DNA of 64,000 bases from contig JAQFVV010012423.1 of assembly GCA_028023455.1 (NCBI GenBank), positions 4,756,269-4,820,268 of the forward strand. The letters are read 5' to 3'. The notes under the pieces were generated by a model. The model was not told the DNA's origin and searched no databases. It worked only from the letters and a program-made list of their open reading frames with translations. This document shows positions 1 to 12,354 of the stretch, one piece after another. A program made the translations under genes and the position numbers. Numbering within the stretch: the stretch's first letter is position 1; each line of letters opens with the position of its first letter. This stretch comes from Epiperipatus broadwayi (taxonomy: Eukaryota; Onychophora; Udeonychophora; Euonychophora; Peripatidae).

Positions 1-1270
1 ATATTTAAGAAAATTTAATATAATAGAAAAAAAATGTTAATTCTCGGAAAAGCTAAAGCATAGAAAAACGAACATATATATATATGTAATGAAATGATTG
101 AAAGGAATGAGCTTCAATAATACACCCGCAATAATTTTCAAGTGAACGACATATAGAGCTATAAATATCGAACAATGATCCACTAAGTGAGAATTGACTC
201 CCTTTATTATATATATATATTGTATTGATTAATAATGTAAATTCTATTAAAAACTTATATGTGGATTGATTTTTTTTTTTTTTAACAAATGCGATTTATT
301 TATATTAATTTAAAAATTTACAACTAATTTATTAAATGAAAATACCAATAATGAAATACATTCATTCTGACAACTAAAGATTTTGTTTGTTTGATTAATT
401 TTAGCAGGGATCAATACCAACTGGTGATTTATATTTTACAAATAATAAGAAAAGGAAATTATATGTTGAACAATTTATAATATTACATTTTATATACGCG
501 TGAAATTGACAAATGGTAATTTTTCATTTTGTCACACAGTTATTTTATCGGTAACGACTTTAAATATGTTTTAATAAGTTTTGTTTGTTATTGGATTTTT
601 TTTTGTTGGTTTTTTAAAACAATTTTTTTTCTTATTGTTATTTTTTTTTACAATTTTTTCCAATAATTTATCAGCTATCTCTATCTTTACGCTTATACAC
701 ATATATCTGCAATGATAATGGGCACTTATATTGAAAAAATATCATCTATATTTTAAACTTCATTATAGCATTAGCTTTTAACTATAGTAAAAGTCTTTGT
801 TACTAAAATTTGCTAATGTATGTTAGAGAAATATTCCAACTTTAATACAAACTCTTTTTCTTTCTATGTATTGATATATCACTATTATATATATACCTAC
901 CTATCTATCTATCTATATATATATATATAACAATAAAAATAATAAATATAATGATAATTAACTATTATATATAGTCTTTCAATCCGGATAGTCTTTAATT
1001 AACGAAGATTTTATATGTATTATATATAAAACTGTCTGTCTCTCTGTGAATCGCTTCACTGTGTATCTGTCTTTTAATCAAATTGTATATTTTACTATAT
1101 GTTTTTCTCTTTATAAATTAATTTATCTATCTATCTTTTAGCTATCTGAGTATTTATTCTTAAATCTCTCTAAATGCTTACTTGTCTATCTGCCTATATC
1201 TACCACTTTTTTCTGTTTTTTTCTCTCGGTGTGTGTCTTTCACTATAAATATATAGAGAAATCGATTAAG
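1..1270. other. AT-rich intergenic DNA
   Basis: No coding signal, RNA gene or inverted repeat was recognised. The stretch holds poly-T runs, a short (TATC)n/(TA)n patch near 895-930 and pyrimidine-rich CTGT/CTCT patches near 1030-1230 that look like decayed relatives of the following tetranucleotide array. Confidence 0.5.
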
Positions 1271-1903
<633 letters not shown>

Positions 1904-4015
1904 TTGATTTTATTCTTTCAGTTAAAAATAAATTGTTAAATGAAGTAATTAATATTAATTATTAATATCTCATTAAATAAAATCATTTTAATTTTTTTTA
2001 CTGGTTTAACTAACAATTTTATTTTTGGATAATTTAAGTTGTTGCATATAGAATTCACTGGATAAAGTTACAACATATTTTTTCTTCTTATACTTCTTGA
2101 AGATAGTGAAATAGTTAGATATTATTAACTTTTTCTGATAAAAAAAAAGCTAATTTATTTACATTTTATTGCAAACATATCTGTAATTTGAAATTCACGA
2201 AATTATGCAATTATTTTATTAAGAATATCCATTTCTAGATGATTAAACCTAATTGTATTCCTTCATGCTGTTGATAATTATTCTATTTATTCTAATGAAA
2301 CCCAGACAATATATTTTACAGATAGAACATACACTTTTAAACATTAATATGTTCTTGCATAAATTTGTAAATTTGGATGCAGTGTTTTAGAAATGAATTT
2401 TTTTATTATTATCAAATTCTCGTAAAATATATATTATTTACACTATGATAAAATTTAAATTTTCCAGAGTTGAAATACACCATAGCCAGAAATATCTACT
2501 AAATTAAATATGATCAAACATAAAACATTCATCAAATAAAAACAAATACATTAATTATTTATGGCCTTTATTTAATAATAAAATAACAGTATCTCCAAAA
2601 AAGGCATATCCATGGTCACTTATAAAAGAGCTACATTAGTTGCATTTTGAAAAATATTATACTGCACTACTTACAAATTTATTAATTCAAATCTCAATGT
2701 GGTTCATGATACAGAAAACAATAACGATCCCTGTCCAAAATATAAATAAATCTGTGGTAAATTAATCTTTTAATTTATATGATGGCTGCCAATAAATATA
2801 TTAATAGCTACAAATCCTAGATGGATTAAGATAAAATTAATAGTTTTTTTAACATGAATATATGCATATATATGTTAAAATTATTTCTCTTTAATTTATA
2901 TGGGTGCCACTTCACATTAAATATCAGGAAATAGATTCATATATATTTTTTATATATATTTAAATTATATTCACTTTAAAATGATATGACAACTACCACA
3001 CAGCCACTATTTGCAGTACCTGGTTAGATCATGAAGAACATTACTTACTCCCAATGAATGGATACTGAATAAATATGCAGACCAGACAATATTAAGAATA
3101 AAGTTAACACACTATTTAAACTATAGTTCATTACAAAATAAAATTTTCAGTCAAAATATAACTTTTTTTATAAAACCATTTTTCCAAACTCTTATATTAT
3201 TAGCTCACAAGCATGGGAGGAAAACAATAATTATTTATAAAGTGTCTAAGGGCTCTTTGATTAATTTTAAATATTAATATTCCATTATAATTTATAATAT
3301 TTAAAAACCAGTCAGACAATCCCAATATCAATAACAATCAACAATTTCAAACTGTTGTCAAGGCAATCTCCTTTTAACAATAAAGGTACATTTTCCATAC
3401 AGCAAACTTATAGCCTTTAATATACTCCAAATACAATTCTATGTATGGGTGATTTTATAAATACAAGACATTTATTTAAGTCACAAATAAATTTCCTAGA
3501 ATGACACATACATTGCCATAATATGGAATATTTATAACCACTACACATTTCTTACAAAAATAATTCTATGGAGTGACTGTTTAGATCTGAATCTTGAATT
3601 ATTAAAACCTCAAATCAACTACAGATGTGGTCCTTTTAGACTGATTCCTAATTTAATAGACCAAAATCTTAAATGAATCCTTTTATCTAGATACAAAAAT
3701 ATTTAATTATTTGGCTGAAGAAATTACTGCATATAAATTATGCGCTCAACTACACAAAATCTAATTCACAGCAATCAAAAAGGAGAGAAGGATTATATAT
3801 AAATGAACTCATGATGTGCATAATGTTTAACTTAAAATTACATTACTTTCATTATTTAACACTCGTATACTTTATTTTACATATTTTACTAGTGTGGACA
3901 ACTTTGATTATTTTCTACCAGAATTTCTACAGAAAAACTTTTATTTAAATGTTTTTATTTAAGTTATAATATCAGTTTATTTGTTTGTATGTTTGGAAAT
4001 GATTATAATCACTTA
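1904..4015. other. AT-rich intergenic DNA
   Basis: No protein similarity or structured repeat recognised. A minus-strand AATAAA lies near 2565-2575, preceded in minus orientation by about 1.2 kb of mixed-composition sequence. This could be a 3' UTR or a decayed element, but nothing confirms it. Confidence 0.4.
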
Positions 4016-4560
4016 TTATTTAAATGAGAATACAATTTTATAATCATGGTTTAATAAATTTAAATTTAATAGAATGGTTTCAAATTTGATACATAAGAAA
4101 AAACACCAAACAAAGCAATGTGGCACTATAATATTTGAGGTATAGGCAACCTAGTTCCATAGATCTGAATCAGTGGGTGGGGAAATTTTGAATATTTTGA
4201 TATCAAATTTACAATTTATTTTTAGAATCTTGATATGCTTTAAGTAAGGCTTGTGAGAAGGTGGTATAAAGATGTTTTTTTCTTTCAATTTAACATTATA
4301 ATGGCATTTTAAAATGAGGTTTAATAAATTTAAAGTCAATATAATTTGTTGTAATTTTATGCATTTTTTAAATCATTACCAAAATAATAAAGCATTGTAA
4401 TATTTTAGATAGTTGACTTAGTTTCCTAGATTTGAAATACTGAATGGAATAATTTTAAATATTTTAATGTCAAATTTAAAAATTGTTTCTAGAATTTCAA
4501 TGTGTTTTAAGAAATGCATGAAATTTTATTGGTGTTAATTGTAGGCTTGATTTAAGTTAG
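4016..4560. repeat. Diverged tandem duplication, ~270-bp unit
   Basis: Two adjacent blocks align over most of their length at an offset of about 269-270 bp. Anchors are TTTAATAAATTTAAA (near 4050 and 4320), a CCTAGTTCCATAGATCTGAA-like segment (near 4150 and 4419) and the following TTTAGAAT...TTGATATG segment. The copies differ by many substitutions and small indels, so the duplication is old. Confidence 0.7.
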
Positions 4561-5030
4561 AATAAGAAAGTTATTTTACAATATACTTTTGTTAAATATT
4601 TTTATAAAAAAAATATTGTCAAACATTTAACTGAAAAATAAGTTACTTAATGTTTTATTATACATATAGTAAATACATATATACTATATAGAAAATATAC
4701 ATAAGGAATATTATTGCAGAATATCTAGTGATATATATGTATATATATAAATAATGTGTCAAATAACATTAAACTAAGATTATAGACTTAAGTGAAGTTT
4801 GTTTACAATATAGTTTTGGTAAGTATTTTTTTTTTAAAAAATCCCATTGAAAGTACAAATGTCAAGCACTTTTTACTTAAGAGGATACTTTCATATTTTA
4901 AGTCACTTAATGATTTATTATACACATATATGATTATGTATACATATTAAGTATAATAGTTACATAAAGATATACATATTAATGTGTAGCAGAAATATGT
5001 CGTTATATATATAAACTATAAGTGTCAAGT
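4552..5030. repeat. Second diverged tandem duplication, ~240-bp unit
   Basis: A block beginning TTAAGTTAGAATAAGAAAG near 4552 recurs in altered form near 4786. Both contain a GTTTACAATAT-like segment, a poly-A/T stretch, then a CACTTAATGNTTTATTATAC segment and CATATA-rich DNA. It directly follows the 270-bp duplication, suggesting one locally expanding region. Confidence 0.55.
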
Positions 5031-5774
5031 CAATTTAAAGTAAAACATTCAAAACATTTAACCTTTCCTCCATACTCCATGACCATAGTCATAGTTGGCT
5101 CTAACTTGTGCTCAAACCACTAATTTTTATGTTATTTTGCTAGTTTTACACTCATTTTATCACGAAAACCATACTGTATGATGCTGCCCACTTTAAAATT
5201 ATTTTACAACTAAAAAATCAATAATATTTAAATTTATAACAATGATATAAGGCCTGCCTTCCAAGGCACTGATTGGTTATTTTTCATTCACTGCTATAGG
5301 GAGTGCTTGACAACAGTTTTGACAGATATAAGTTTTTTGTTTTGATTTTTAGAGTGTTTTTTATTATTTATTATTATTTTCATAAAATATGTGTAAAAAT
5401 ATAATTATTTTAGAAGAATAGTTCAGATTTTAGTAAAAATCATTTACTTTTACATGAAAATAAAATGAGAAAGAAGTCAATGGTGTAGGCTGTGTTTTGT
5501 AATAGGTTATGAAAAATATATTTTATGTTGTCCATTATACATTATTTTTATCAAATAGAAATATAAATTTATTTTTGAAAAAAACTTTCATTTACTTTAA
5601 TAATCTGAAAATTTATTAATTTTCTTTTTTAGACACTCATTTAAAATGAGTATAATTTTAAAAGACAAATATATTTTATTGCTGATTCTGTAATTGACTA
5701 ATCAAAAGTGTAGAACTTTAATTTACTTGGCTAATAGAAATATTTTCAGTTAACCAAAAGACTGTTTCTTGTGG
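5031..5774. other. AT-rich intergenic DNA
   Basis: Slightly less AT-rich around 5050-5300, but no coding frame, tRNA fold or repeat partner elsewhere in the window was found. Confidence 0.4.
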
Positions 5775-6118
5775 AGCTCCTCGTGAAACTTGCCCCCCCT
5801 CACCCTCCCCTTCTTTTTTTAAAAAATTGGTTGGTTGGGTTTGGATTGGGTTTTAAAGTTTTTTGAAGGGGGGCCCTTTCCTTTTTTTTAAAAAAAAAAA
5901 AAAAAAAAATTTTAAAACCTAAAAAAAAAAAAAAAAGGGTTTTGATTGGTTTTTCTTTTCCAAAAAAATTTTTGTGGGTGGAAAAAAAAAAAAAAAATCA
6001 AAAAAAAAAAAAAAAAAAAAAAGAATTTTTTTATAAAAAATAATATAAAATTATAATTATTTTTATTTTAAAAAATTTTTTTTAAAAAAAAAAAAAAAAA
6101 AAAATTTATTAAAAAAAA

Positions 6119-6150
<32 letters not shown>

Positions 6151-6152
6151 GT
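5775..6152. other. Homopolymer-rich low-complexity block, possible assembly artefact
   Basis: The composition changes sharply here. Runs of C, G, T and especially A, up to about 30 bases, alternate with short words such as GGTTGGTTGGG and GGGGGGCCC, and nearly every base is part of a run. This differs from the rest of the window and resembles low-quality base calls more than natural AT-rich DNA. A real poly-A-rich insertion is the alternative. Confidence 0.6.
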
Positions 6153-6638
6153 TAAGAAATGCAGAAAAGATTAAACGAAGACTAATTCAATAATTTTATA
6201 TTTTTATTTACTGGTCTAATACTAAAAAGTTAAAAATAAGTAGAGAGGAAAAAATTGTTTTATATTAAATACTTTTATTTTCCATGCACCAAACACCAAA
6301 AAAATAATTGTTTCATCAACCAAAATTGAGATTGTTAGATTTAACATAAAATAAAAGCATGGAGAGACCAGAAATTAATTAAGACAATCCCTAGTTTTCA
6401 TAATAACAAACAACTTATTTTATTAATTTGTGAACCTCCCCTCCCCCACCATGCTTTTATTTCAAGTCAAATTAAAAAAAACTATTTGTATTGAAGAAAC
6501 AATTATTTTTTTTGCTTTTTATTGCATTGTAAATAAAAACATTTAATATAAAAAATATGTCTATTTTTTTTCACAAAAAGCATTTGGTTAAGATGTATTT
6601 TAAAGAAAAATGTATTTCCCCACAAAATTAACAAATTG

Positions 6639-6735
<97 letters not shown>

Positions 6736-7658
6736 AATACAATATGAAATGAATTTCTTTTTTTTTTATCTTTTCTTTTTTTTAACTTCAGTTGTACCAA
6801 AATACAATTAAATTCTTTTTTTAAACTTTTGATTCCTGTTTTTAAACAATTTATAATATAAAATAAAGCTTGTTAGTATTAAATATAAACTAAAATAAAA
6901 CTTAAAATGGTTAATACATTAGGATAATAGTCTTAACAGTTTTTTTAACTTATAAAGCCCAAGTTTGATAGCCATAGTTTTATTTCTTCATGATACCAAG
7001 AATTAATCAATTCATTTGTATGTTGCCATAATATCCTTGTCCAATTTTCTATTTTGAAGTTTGGAGTAAGCATTGTTTTATCATTTTAAATCAATATTTT
7101 TTTGTAAATAGCATATCAAATTTCAAAGGTCCATCATACATTTTAGTAGTTGGTAGTTTTTTTCTGTTCTATTCAATTAGCATAATGAAGGTTCAATGTA
7201 GTTTGAACAAAGTGAGAAGCCAGATTGACTTAATGTAAGTTAAATTGACTTTTTATAAATATTACATTATGTTTAGAACATCTAATCTTGTTTTCCATAG
7301 GCTTTAATAATCTTGTGTTTTTACTTCCTTATGACAGAATTTTAGTTTAATTACAAGGGTTTCAAAAACACTTTCATTGTTTAATTGAATGAGCTTGCAA
7401 AACACTTAATTATTAAAGTGTGTGGATTTGTTCTCTTGTTTTTGAATCTCTTATCAAAACAAGCATAATCTTTTTTTCATTTTAATTATTTAAAATCTTT
7501 TTTAACTTAGTTGTTTTGCTATTCCTTCTTTACATTACCAGTTTTTTTTTTAATTTAATTTTTTTACTTACCTATTAAGTTATTTAATCTAAGTTTAAAT
7601 ATAACAATTAATATTTTATTTTAACATTTGTATGTTACCTATTATTAGTATATTACAT
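6153..7658. other. AT-rich intergenic DNA flanking a (TA)n tract
   Basis: Apart from the dinucleotide array at 6643-6733, no gene, tRNA-like sequence or inverted repeat was recognised. Conceptual translation of 7050-7450 on both strands gave nothing identifiable. Confidence 0.4.
6643..6733. repeat. (TA)n microsatellite
   Basis: Perfect TA dinucleotide repeat of about 91 bp. Any reading frame across it encodes only alternating Ile/Tyr and is not a gene. Confidence 0.97.
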
Positions 7659-8554
7659 ATACACTTGGGTCTCATTTTATGTGGTAGATAGGTTCCTTAG
7701 AAAATGCACACAACAGAAATTACACAAAAATAGACTTAACTTACCTTGAAAAATGGGGGATAGGTTCTGTAATTTTCAGAAATCACATAAAAACAAAGCA
7801 GCAAGGAAAAATTACTTTAAAATTCACATTAAAAAAATAAGAAAATAAAGTATGACTAATAAAAAATTTCAAATATTTGAAAAAATTAATGCAAGACAAA
7901 CATTTTTTTATAACTACAGTATTTAATTTTATATTTTTTCCTAACTATTTTAATCATAACCACTATTTGACAATATGTGTTCATTTGTGAACTGGTAAGA
8001 AATCAGATTCATGATGTGATGTACAACTAGTTCCACTTTCAGTCTTGTGTTGTGTTAATGGTTTTCTGTTTCTATATTAAAAAAATGAGATCACAATCAA
8101 AACAAAAAGATTATACATTATCATTAGAAAGATTATTTTCAGTTTACAAAATCAATAAAATCTTCATTATTTATTTTAACAATCTAAAAAATTATTTATT
8201 TCTGTTATATCTAACAAAATACATTTAAAAATTTAAAAATATTCTGAATATTTATTGTGATATTTTTATACATAAGTATAAATCTATTATTATTATTATT
8301 ATTTGCTCATTAATATATTTACATAGAAGCTAAGATTCTAAATACAGCTTCAAGCCATATGCATGTTAGCTGCTAATAAAATGTTATATTTTTGAAAAAA
8401 AAAAGTATTTCAAGTCAAAATAAGTTATTAATGATTTAAATTTTTTGATATCTAATAAATATAGTGAATTATGAAAGATATTAAGAAAAAACATGAATTG
8501 TATAACTTCAAAATCACATTAAAATAATCCACATAAAACAAGACCCAAGTGTAT
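7659..8554. mobile_element. MITE-like element with ~26-bp terminal inverted repeats
   Basis: The left end, ATACACTTGGGTCTCATTTT plus TATGTGG, is matched in inverted orientation by the right end (8529-8554) with only two or three differences. The element is about 896 bp and has no recognisable coding capacity. Both ends lie in TATA sequence, compatible with a TA target duplication as made by Tc1/mariner/pogo-type transposases, but the flank is too AT-rich to prove it. Internal GGTTCCTTAGAAAAT and GGTTCTGTAATTTTC segments beside the left end look like subterminal repeats. It is probably a non-autonomous DNA transposon; the superfamily is an inference. Confidence 0.75.
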
Positions 8555-10392
8555 ATATAAATTTTTGAATGCAACCTTTATTACCATCCTTACAACTCTG
8601 AAAATCATCATTCAATCATATGGAAGACAGCATAGCCAACACTGAAATAAATAATATATTATTAATTTCAATATATATTATAAGTTTGCATTTCATTATT
8701 CAAATCACTCTGAGAGTATTCATCACTGATTGCACATTAAAAACATATAATATTGAAAATAAAATATAAATTATTTTTCATTAATTAAAATACCTTTGAT
8801 CACTTTTTATTTTTTTAGCTCTTTATCTAGATTATGCTTACAATATAATGGAATCATGAACAGATTCATAGTTTTAAATATTTTTACAAAATAATAACTC
8901 AGTATTGATCTCATATCTAAATTAAAGCTTTTTTATGAATGTACCAAAAATATTCACTTAATTAATAAAATTACGAATCCAAGATCATGGGATTATAAAA
9001 ACAATGTTTTGATTCGGTCTTAATTGTGTTGTATTTTTGAAAACACATATAAAGTCTAGGTTCAAATGTTAGATTATAACAAATGTTCCAGCAAATGAAT
9101 TAGACCTCAGTTTAGAAAATAACTGCCCTAAAATAAGTGAATCCTGATAATCCACATAGAAGTTGAAGTCTTATATTCTATCAGTATAAACATAGTTTGC
9201 TATTTAAGTGCAAACATCAAAACAAATAGTTTGTCGAACCATTTGTATCATTTATGGCTAAATCATTAAACAACACTAGTGAATCTTCAAGAAGAAACAA
9301 AGCAAGCAGTAATAAGTAGTCCTGAAAGCCATAGAAGCAAAAGAAGAAAAAATATATATTTTTTTTTAGAAAACTAAGCTCGTCTTTGAGGTTGATGTAA
9401 AAAGTCAATAGTTCTGGAGCAGAATAAAATAATGCTGTGTTTGGAAAAAAAAGAGAGAAAATAATTTAAATTGATTTTTAAAAATAATTTAAAGTAAATT
9501 AAAGATTTGAATTAATTAAAGATTCAAATGTAGATAATTTAATAATAGAATAATCGTTATTTTGGACAATAATTGTAATTAATACATTAACAAAAAAGAC
9601 AATTCCTTCCTGCAGAAAAAAAATAACTATAATATTAAATAAATTGAAAAATACAATAGTTATTCTAGAAGTAATGAAATAACCTAATTGAATGTAGGGT
9701 AGCATAAAAAGCATAATACAATATTTTATTGTGAACTTTGTTTCCGAATTTCCAACTCATGTACATCTAACCTGAATTCGTAGTCTAGGGACTTTTTGCA
9801 AGTCATATTTGATATTATTATGTGTCATAGGACTTTATATACTATTTAATATATTGTATTATATAAGAATGTATTTTCTGCTAGATTTTGTGAATATTTT
9901 TGCTAATAATTCAAATAGAAAATATTGTTTTAATTTGAGTTGCTTATTTAATTTATTGTGGTTAGTTATTGAGAACCATGGTGACAAAATCGCTTTCAAT
10001 AAACTCTTATATTAAAATGAACATTAATATGTGGATAATTTGTCTAAACACTTTGACGTAAGTAAAAGCGTAACTAGTTGACAGTATTTGCTATTTTTTA
10101 TTTAATCTCAGCTGGTATCAGGATTGTAAATTCTTTTAATGTCTTTTCTAGCAATCAATATTTATGCAACATATATGAAAGTTTCTCTAATACATGTTAG
10201 ACCTGCAGCCTGTGCTTGTGATGGTAGAATTCTATAACTTTCTCCGGTGTTTGTATGTGTGTGTTGGGCGTGTGTTTGTGACGGAAAATGCTATAGTTGA
10301 GACTTTTTAATGTTGTAGCAAACATGGGCAGCAAATATAATATGTAAGTACCAATTTCTCACCTACATACTTCCATTACCAGAACATCTAAT
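8555..10392. other. AT-rich intergenic DNA
   Basis: No supported gene. Short open frames near 9217-9714 on the minus strand encode low-complexity Phe/Leu/Ile-rich peptides without motifs and look like chance frames in AT-rich DNA. Confidence 0.45.
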
Positions 10393-10560
10393 TACTCTAT
10401 AGCTTAGTGAAATGGTAAGGTATTGGCTTGAATTCGAAACGACCAGATTACAGCTCGAATGCTCTGCCAATTTGTGTTCGAATGCCATACAAACCTTTCA
10501 AGCACAAAAACTTCAATTCATCTAATTCTAAAAGTTTTAGATATATATATTTCTGATTGA
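10393..10560 (+). mobile_element. Possible tRNA-derived SINE relic
   Basis: A TAGCTTAGTGAAATGGTAAG segment (from 10400) fits a pol III A box. About 50 bp later a CAGCTCGAATGCTC segment, followed by GTGTTCGAATGCC, fits a B box. The sequence then runs into an AT-rich tail. No cloverleaf or target duplication was established, and it does not match the better preserved SINE family later in the window. Treat it as a candidate. Confidence 0.4.
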
Positions 10561-11212
10561 TAAAAAATAATTAATAATTAAATATATCCAATTTTGCTTC
10601 AGTGCTGACAATGGAGAAAGTATGAAATTAATACACAAATTGTCAAGGAATTAAACAATATTGTGTATCCCTTTATGATGTTTTAAAATTTCGATTTATT
10701 TTATAACAATGCTGATACATAAAAAGGAAATTAAATTTGCGCTAGCTTAATAGAATATCAACTGAAAGGTTTTGTTTTTAATATTTATAAAAATTGACAT
10801 TATAATGATTTTTATTTACCTCCTGTTGAGATTTGCAAACAACCAATCTGCAAAAATTATTTTCTAAATTAAAATATTATAAAGTTAATATAAAACCATA
10901 ACTAATTAATTAATGTAATTTTTTAAAAAATAATGTTTTGATAAAGAGTTAATTAATATTAAAATAAAGTTTATTAATTAAGTAAAGATTTCCTAAATGA
11001 AGGATTAGAAAACTGTTCCCATTAAATGAAGTTTTTACACGGGTATGTGTGAAATAGAGTGCTTAATAAGTAAGATCATTAAAATACATATTTTTAATCG
11101 GACGAGTATGAAACGGAAATCAACTAGCAATTGTAACTTTTATATGACCAAGGAAATGTAACATGAACTTAATTTACACATATTGCTATTTATTAGCAAA
11201 TTCCATAATTTT
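10561..11212. other. AT-rich intergenic DNA
   Basis: Nothing recognisable on either strand. Confidence 0.4.
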
Positions 11213-11575
11213 TTTATATATATCTGCTTTTTTCCATGTATGATTCACAATACTACTGCATGCTAATGTATTAGAACTATAAATAATTTATAGATGAATC
11301 CTAATAATACATCATTTCTATCCGTAGTCTGTGAAAATCTTTTGCTTTAAACACATATATATATATATGTGTGTGTGTGTTTAAAGCAAAAGATTTTCAC
11401 AAACTATGGATAATATATATATGTGTGTGTGTTTAAAGCAAAAGATTGTCACAGACTACAGATATAAATGATGTATTATTAGGATTCATCTATAAATTAT
11501 TTATAGTTCTAATACATTAGCATGCAGTAGTACTGTGAATCAACCATGGAAAAAGCCAGATATATCATTTATATA
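11213..11575. mobile_element. Foldback element with ~150-bp inverted arms
   Basis: The left arm (about 11216-11368) is repeated in inverted orientation at about 11418-11566. Matching segments include CTGCATGCTAATGTATTAGA, ATAAATAATTTATAGATGAA, TAATAATACATCATTT and CTTTTGCTTTAAACACA. The spacer contains a third partial copy of the inner arm (TTTAAAGCAAAAGATTTTCA) at 11379-11398. There is no coding content. Long arms with a short spacer are typical of foldback or MITE-type elements, and RNA from it would form a long hairpin. Confidence 0.85.
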
Positions 11576-11585
11576 TATATATTAA

Positions 11586-11665
11586 ATTGAAGATTTTCAC
11601 AGGCTATAGATATAAATAAATATTATCTGGATACATCTATGTATAATTTATATATATATATATTG
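11586..11665. repeat. Partial copy of the foldback arm
   Basis: GAAGATTTTCACAGGCTATA followed by GATATAAATAAATATTATCTGGATACATCTA resembles the inner part of the right arm of the neighbouring foldback element, more diverged. It suggests serial duplication or a second, older insertion. Confidence 0.6.
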
Positions 11666-11746
11666 AAATACGAACTCTAATGTAGTTATATATTAGTTCA
11701 TAGAGGGCGGTACTGGATTTCTTAATCATGTGTGGTGATTTAATGC

Positions 11747-11769
11747 TTAATATATATATATATATATAA
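11747..11769. repeat. (TA)n tract at the Penelope-like remnant's end
   Basis: A short TA dinucleotide run immediately precedes the likely 3' end of the minus-strand Penelope-like remnant. Noted because the hammerhead-bearing repeats in this window also abut TA runs. Confidence 0.85.
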
Positions 11770-12350
11770 ACCAACATTTCAACCAGGTCTCACTGGTCAT
11801 CAACTGGGTAACAAAAATGAAATTATTGTAAAAGCTTATAAACACTGATGTATAACAATAATGAAGGTTCTATTAATATAAAATAAAAATAATAATTATG
11901 ATAAATTATTTAGATTCCAAATTGAAGGTAATTTGCATGTATCATCATGTTTTTTGATACAATCTGCCTTTTAAAAATCCCGATGGCTTCTCTGATCTAA
12001 TATTTTTGGAGAGTGTCACATCTGAATAGCATTCTTGTATTAGAAAAATCAATATTATGACCTGTATTTATAGCATAGAGAGATGATTCTGATGATGATA
12101 AGTATTTTAACTGCACTAATATGTTCATATCTTCTAGCATTAATGTGATGATCACTCATATCTATGTAGGAAACTTTGCAAATGTTACATGAAATTTTAT
12201 AAACTCTTTGTGCTTCAAGAGGGATTGAAATTTAGGCTTAGTTACAATGCTATTAATTTTTTGCTAAGTGATAAATGTTATCTTTATATTATAAAGTCTT
12301 AGAATATGTCCAATATTGTCTATAGTTCTTTTTATATAAAAAATACAAAG
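11770..12350 (-). pseudogene. Penelope-like retroelement, C-terminal GIY-YIG endonuclease remnant
   Basis: PLEs encode a reverse transcriptase followed by a GIY-YIG endonuclease; only the endonuclease end is left here. Minus-strand translation across several frames gives a VYKISCNICKVSYIDM block with a C-x2-C pair (around 12170-12200), then a SDHHINARRYEHISAVK-like block. After that comes GHNIDFSNTRMLFRCDTLQK (around 12005-12065), the highly characteristic C-terminal PLE segment. Stops and frameshifts interrupt it, so it is dead. After the coding part, minus-strand GATGACCAGTGAGACC and GAAATGTTGG words resemble the 3' ends of PLEs. No reverse-transcriptase core is visible, so the copy is truncated. 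It directly adjoins the LINE relic to its right and may be the relative that mobilised the hammerhead repeats in this window. Confidence 0.72.
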
Positions 12351-12354
12351 GAAA

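Noticed and set aside
2550-3850. 3' UTR of a minus-strand host gene
   Set aside because: Only an AATAAA and a less extreme composition were seen; no coding exon, splice pattern or conserved element was found nearby.
6503-6742. Open frame of 79 codons with long Ile-Tyr repeats
   Set aside because: It is the (TA)n microsatellite read as protein; the remainder has no motif.
9217-9714. Two minus-strand open frames near 9.2-9.7 kb
   Set aside because: Hydrophobic, Phe/Leu/Ile-rich low-complexity peptides typical of chance frames in AT-rich DNA; no start context, homologous block or neighbour supports a gene.
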